Assembly: GCF_025698545.1 (NCBI RefSeq)
Contig: NC_068566.1
Span: forward strand, 47,905,192 to 47,969,191
Origin: Gossypium raimondii
Lineage: Eukaryota > Streptophyta > Magnoliopsida > Malvales > Malvaceae
Reading direction: 5' to 3'
Length of the DNA: 64,000 nt
A program made the position numbers and the translations under genes. Under the pieces are notes generated by a model, which saw only the letters and a program-made list of their open reading frames with translations, did no database searches and was not told the DNA's origin. Numbering within the stretch: position 1 is the first letter of the stretch; each line of letters begins with the position of its first letter. Shown here piece by piece: positions 59,536 through 64,000 of this stretch.

Positions 59536-61187
59536 TTACGAGTAACCTTGTCGGTATTTTCTAAATATGTCCTCAGTTTGGGCATTCCTAAAGGCACAAC
59601 ACCCTACTAAATACACACATATCAAAGCAATAAGAGTTACAAGCAATATTATGTCGGCCCTTCTCCATTCTTGTTTCAAACTTGCTAGCAATCCTGCCTT
59701 GCAAGAATTACAGCTATAACAGAGCTTTGTTTGGTCATTGTTCCATTGAATGCAATCAGGGTCAGCAATGTTGTTAATGGGACTGATCCAATTTGTTGGG
59801 TTCACAAATGTGTATCCACACTCTGTTGGTGGCTTACAACACCCTGACTGTAAAACAACATTAAGAACATAAATTACGATTATTTAATGTTATTTGAGTG
59901 GGATCAGATTGCTCGGTTGAATCTGTATATTAGTCTAGACATAGGGCTAAATATGGGCATAGACAAGGTGGACAGTGGCTTTAGCCTCTAAAAATGATAA
60001 ATCTATCATTTAACCCCTTTAAAATTTATGAAATTACAAGTTACTATAACAGTAAAATTATACTTTGGCCCACTAAAATTTTATGATTTATCTCACATCA
60101 TCTTTAAGCTAATTTTCTAGCTTCACCTGTGGGGGATTGAACTAGCCTTTGAGAGAACCATTTGGAACCAGTTAAAAAATTGAAAATTGAGACAAAACTG
60201 ATGGTTGAAATGGTTTTATAAAATTTTAATATGTCTTAATTTTTTATTATTTTTAGGCTGGCGGTTAAATCAGTTGAACTGAATTATAAAAGAACAATTA
60301 TATAAGAGTTATTGATTATTTTTTATTTACTTAGAAAAATCATTTTTGAAAATATTTATGAAAAAAGCTTCAAAACTTTATCAAATAATATCCAAAAGCC
60401 ATAAAACAAAACTCATTTTGTTAAAATAAGTCTAAAGTTCCAAAACCAAGAACCCAACCAAATTCACCACTATGTTCTTTTAATTTGATTAATGATCCAT
60501 GACAATCCGAAACCGCCATTAAACACCTAAATTGACAGCAATGCTAACAGAAATTACATGGTTGATGTAATATTTGATACTTTGAGGATCTAATGAAAAC
60601 ATGTTGAAGTTTGAGGACCTTTTATGAAATTAACCCTTTTCAAAATAAATCATTCAATTGAGAATAAGCAGATAAAGTGGGGGATTTACCTCAATAGGAG
60701 TCAAATAAGCCCTAAAGAAATCCATAGCCATTGTATAAGTTTGGTTCAAATCAGGACAAATCTGTGTTGTACTCAAACATGTTTCAATCCTTTCCCACTT
60801 GTAAGAACCTCGTACTCTCCTTTGAAGCCATATTGAAAAATCTTCCAAATGATATTCCAAATATGCCCTATTAGGAACAATGTGACCTGACCCTCTAATG
60901 GTGACCATGTACATGAAAATAACCAAACATGCAAGCAATATGATAAGCACTAGCATGCCAACAAGGTAAGCCATAAGTAACCATGGGATACGCCAAAATG
61001 CTCCTACAAAACCTGCTAGTGCCATAACCAAGATTAAGACACCTAATGTTATTATAGGCCATAACAAAATTTTAAGACAAGAGTCGGCCGGTTGATTCGA
61101 AAGCCAGATTCCAGCACCGAGGATTGGGATCGAGAGCAACATAGCAACAAAGTTGATTGCACCTATCACATTGTTGCTCAATGCCAT
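59536..61187 (-). CDS. Tetraspanin (plant TET8/TET9-like)
   Basis: Tetraspanins are four-pass membrane proteins that organise membrane microdomains. Plant TET8-type members mark extracellular vesicles. Two exons, 61187-60690 and 59847-59536, join in phase 0 and give 269 aa. Membrane segments lie at about 8-30, 40-65, 72-97 and 230-252. The large extracellular loop carries the plant signature GCCKPPTECGY (Cys169, Cys170) just after the exon junction. It also has a cysteine-rich stretch, CIQWNNDQTKLCYSCNSCK. The cytoplasmic tail is short (RNAQTEDIFRKYRQGYS). The ATG at 61187 matches the family N-terminus MALSNNVIGAINFVAMLLS. The frame is open upstream to an ATG at 61397, but that stretch is low-complexity leader and unlikely to be translated. 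A run of cytosines lies in the leader. Confidence 0.92.
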
Positions 61188-62216
61188 TTTTTTGCCTTTG
61201 GTGAAGGGAGGGGGGGGGGGATATTGTTTTGGGATCAAATAATGAAAATGGAATTTGCCAAAGGGGGTATAAGATGGGGGTTTTGTTATGTAATCCCCAC
61301 AAGTTTTTGTTCTTTGCTTTGGATCCAAGAAAGGTACTAAAGCAAAGTAATTTATAACAAATTTTAAAGGGCTTCTTTTTAGGTTCTTTATAATCATTTT
61401 TTAGTACCATGTTTTGAAAAGGGAAAAGAAAAGAATCCCAAGAAAACTACAAAATTGGATTGGCCAATTAAACCGAGAATTGATGATCCAATCAGTTCAA
61501 CCGGTGCTATGAAACTGGTGTAACATTAGTTAAACTAAATAAAAGACCGTTTGAATTGGATTTAAACTAGTTTAAATATTTAATTTTGTTCTTATAATTT
61601 ATAAAAGAGTTAATTATACTAGACATCCCCAAACTATCAAGGTTGTATCAATAAAGTCCTTCCATTACTAAAATCATCAATTTAACCGTTAAATTAGACG
61701 TCGTATCTCATATAACATAATTTAAAATCAAAATTTTAAAGAAAAAATGAATGCCGTAAATTTTTACTTTTCTTTAAATTCTCCTTTTAAATTATATCAC
61801 ATAAGATTTGATGTTTCATTTAACAGTTAAATTAATGATTTTAATAATGAAAGGACTTTATTGATATAACATCGATAGTTTAAGGACTTTATTTCAACTT
61901 TGGTTACTTACCAATGCTTTCTTAATCAACTAAATTTCATGCACATGCTTATATGCCTTGTTGCATCATATAGAAGATCACATCATGCAATGATCTTCCT
62001 ATAATTAGAAATGATTTGGTCTTAACATTGATTTGATTAAGACAAATTAAACAAACCCTACAAGCAAATTTGACAATAATAATTCAAGGATCTTTATTAC
62101 TAATAAACAAAACAAGTCCTTTATTCACACTAAAAATATATAAAAAAAAAAACATATGAAAATGGCATTAAGATCCTAATAAATTTATCAGCTGTGTTTT
62201 GAGCCTTTGAAGCTTT
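61188..62216. other. Upstream region of the tetraspanin gene and 3' flank of MIOX
   Basis: No gene is seen. A G12-type homopolymer at 61208-61220 lies in the tetraspanin leader. 61606-61920 is a hairpin element, listed separately. About 61440-61560 shares cagttcaaccggt words with other dispersed repeats. Confidence 0.5.
61606..61920. mobile_element. Inverted-repeat element between tetraspanin and MIOX
   Basis: The left arm (aactatcaaggttgtatcaa, taaagtccttccattactaaaatcat) pairs with the right arm, whose complement is aactatcgatgttatatcaa, taaagtcctttcattattaaaatcat. The next inner parts (aaccgttaaattagac, catataacataatttaaa) also pair. Confidence 0.75.
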
Positions 62217-64000
62217 TTACCATTTCAGCTTTGCTGGAAAATACTGCATTTAATCAAATATGAAAACTTTAGAGTTTATCATTGATTAAAGGGGAAAAAA
62301 ATGGGGAAATTGGAGTAAAAAGAGCTTACTTTTGCAATGAGGGATTCATAATATGGCTTGACCTTCTCAACATCAACCAAGACTTTGCTTTTACTATAAA
62401 GGTCATATTTGCTGTCATAATTTCATGAAAAAGTCAATCCAAGTCAGCTTTACGGTCTATAAAAACTAATTTTTTAGGGTTCATGGTAGGGGAAAAACTA
62501 AAAAATTACATTTGGGGCAAGAGATGAACTATAAATTTTGGGGGTCAATGTGCAATTTTACTATTATACTAACTTATAATTTCATAAATATCAAAGGGAC
62601 TAAAAGACACTTTAACCATTTTTGAGGGGCCAAGGCCACAGCCTGCCCCCTTATGGGAACTGACTTTTGTAGAGCTAAAATGTAAATTTATCATTGTATA
62701 AGCTTATATCTTTCTAAATTTTAAAGGATTAAATTAAAATTATATATATTTTTAGGAGGTCTAAATACAATTTAACTATTTACTAACTTATAATTTTTTA
62801 AAATTTAAATAGACCCCTAATTTAGGGCCACCCTTGCTCCTAACAATATAGTCCACAAGATTCAAACCCGAATTCCGAATAAATTAACAGTATAGTAAAT
62901 TTGAGTAAAAAAAACACACTTTACTTGAATACTTTAAGCCATTTGAAGTTCTCTTTATCCTCTTTATTCATGAGCTGAGAATAAGCTCCATACTTATGCA
63001 ATGCTGCAATTAAATATGTTGAAATTAAGTAAAATGGATTATGATATTTCGAGACAAAACAGCATCGATATGGGAAAAAATGCTTACGATAGAACGAATG
63101 GTATCGGACGATGAACAATCCGGCAGAAGGCAATGTGGTTCCATTCTCCTTCGCAACCTGCATTCAGCATTATGACTAAAACTTTTGTTGCAAGAAACAA
63201 TTGAGTACTTTAGCTTAGAAGGATCTATATTAATGGAGTCAAAATGTATATATATACCATGTACATATAATCATCATGCCCCCATGACATAAGCACATTG
63301 TCTAGTCCACATCCTTCAATGTAAACTCCATTTCTGGTATTATACTTTGGATTGTTGAAATCAGGGTTTTCCTTAAAATACTACAAACAAAAATGGTATG
63401 TCAATTTACACAAACTCATAGCTTTTTTTAATGAAAAAAAATGATTAAATTTATCAAAAAAGAAAAAAAGAACCTTGTGATGAACATTGCTCTCATCAAA
63501 TGCACATCCCACAGGGAATGTATCACCTGTTATATTCAAGCTAGTTTTGTTAATGAAACACTTATAACATCAAAGCAATATAAGATCTTTTTTTTACTAC
63601 CACTTACCAACAACAGCCCATTGTGGTAGCCCTCCAAATTTTGGAAGAACCAAGATTTTTCCGAGATCTGTAAAAGCAAAATTATCTTACTTTTTTACCG
63701 TTGGAAAATGAAAGTAAAAGTATCACGGAGGCTCCTACTATAAGAATGAATTTGTCATTTTCTGAATAGAAATAAGAAAATACAATTTTTAATCTGACTC
63801 TTAGTAGAGAGGCTTTCATGATACTTTTATCAAAAATGAAGATTTTTATAGGGTTTTTGTATTATTTTACCATGGATAAGAGCAGTCAAATGTAACCAAT
63901 TTTCATTAGGATAATCTTTTCTAATTGCTTCAGCACTTTGCAACAAATGTTGAATTTGGGGTTCATCTAAATCAGGATCACTCTCATCAACAATTTCATT
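62217..64000 (-). CDS. MIOX: Myo-inositol oxygenase (3' part, cut by window edge)
   Basis: This non-haem di-iron enzyme oxidises myo-inositol to D-glucuronate with O2. In plants this feeds cell-wall UDP-glucuronate and is discussed for ascorbate. Eight exons are visible: 64000-63871, 63667-63608, 63526-63474, 63380-63258, 63158-63089, 63003-62925, 62411-62330 and 62243-62217, giving 207 codons plus stop. About 100 N-terminal residues lie beyond the edge. Visible motifs are [32 protein letters not shown] (His-Asp iron ligands), [49 protein letters not shown] (His ligand), [15 protein letters not shown] (His ligand), [13 protein letters not shown] (Asp ligand), and the family-typical end YFPAKLKW. 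All ligands in the visible part are intact. The introns contain a dispersed repeat and a small MITE. Confidence 0.95.
62470..62655. repeat. Dispersed repeat (ggccaaggcc family) in a MIOX intron
   Basis: The segment gggggtcaatgtgcaatttt-actattatactaacttat to tttgaggggccaaggccaca-gcctgccccc closely matches 3240-3395 in the ubiquitin protease intron, in the same plus-strand orientation. Confidence 0.75.
63714..63830. mobile_element. Short MITE, gtaaaag-ended family (copy C), in a MIOX intron
   Basis: The left end gtaaaagtatcacggaggct and the complement of the right end ataaaagtatcatgaaagcc are inverted repeats enclosing a short centre. The flanking words aaaatgaaa (63705-63713) and aaaatgaag (63833-63841) suggest a 9-bp target duplication, as for Mutator-type elements. 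Confidence 0.75.

Noticed and set aside
1-64000. CRISPR arrays, operons, phage or toxin-antitoxin systems
   Set aside because: The DNA is plant nuclear with spliced genes. No spaced direct-repeat array or prokaryotic gene organisation was seen.

Overview
The window is nuclear DNA from a flowering plant. It is AT-rich, its genes have canonical GT-AG introns, and eight plant protein-coding genes sit among inverted-repeat transposons (MITEs) and fragments of Copia, LINE and SINE elements. The repeat types resemble those I know from cotton and its relatives (Malvaceae, Gossypium). That placement is an inference from memory, not a search result. All function calls come from reading translated motifs and splice frames.

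Layout. 1-1355 (-): 5' part of the RNA polymerase I subunit A49 gene, running off the left edge. It is divergent from 2611-5970 (+), an eight-exon ubiquitin-specific protease of the UBP20/21 type. 9188-11333 (+): a four-exon protein with a USP-like (adenine nucleotide alpha-hydrolase-like) fold. 13262-14635 and 22363-23523 (both -): two paralogous secreted glycine-rich cell-wall-type proteins whose promoters and flanks are also duplicated. An orphan flank fragment at 20870-21200 suggests a third copy was lost. Between them lie a decayed antisense piece of plastid 16S rRNA gene and a Copia gag/LTR remnant. 32050-32574 (-): a single-exon gamma-glutamylcyclotransferase-like (AIG2-like) gene. About 32.7-47.1 kb and 48.4-59.5 kb are gene-poor and repeat-filled. 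47139-48362 (+): a PLATZ zinc-finger transcription factor. 59536-61187 (-): a two-exon tetraspanin. 62217-64000 (-): the 3' two thirds of myo-inositol oxygenase, running off the right edge.

The genes do not form a pathway or operon. Each is an ordinary plant gene with its own promoter. No tRNA gene, CRISPR array, or novel multi-gene system is visible.

The most informative structures are the mobile-element and duplication footprints. These are: a hAT-type MITE with a perfect 8-bp target duplication; a solo LTR with a perfect 5-bp duplication; a Harbinger-type MITE flanked by TTA; a plastid-DNA insertion whose host repeat has an uninterrupted copy 37 kb away; a post-duplication insertion visible by comparing the two glycine-rich gene flanks; several long hairpin elements; and alternative splice sites near the end of the ubiquitin protease gene.
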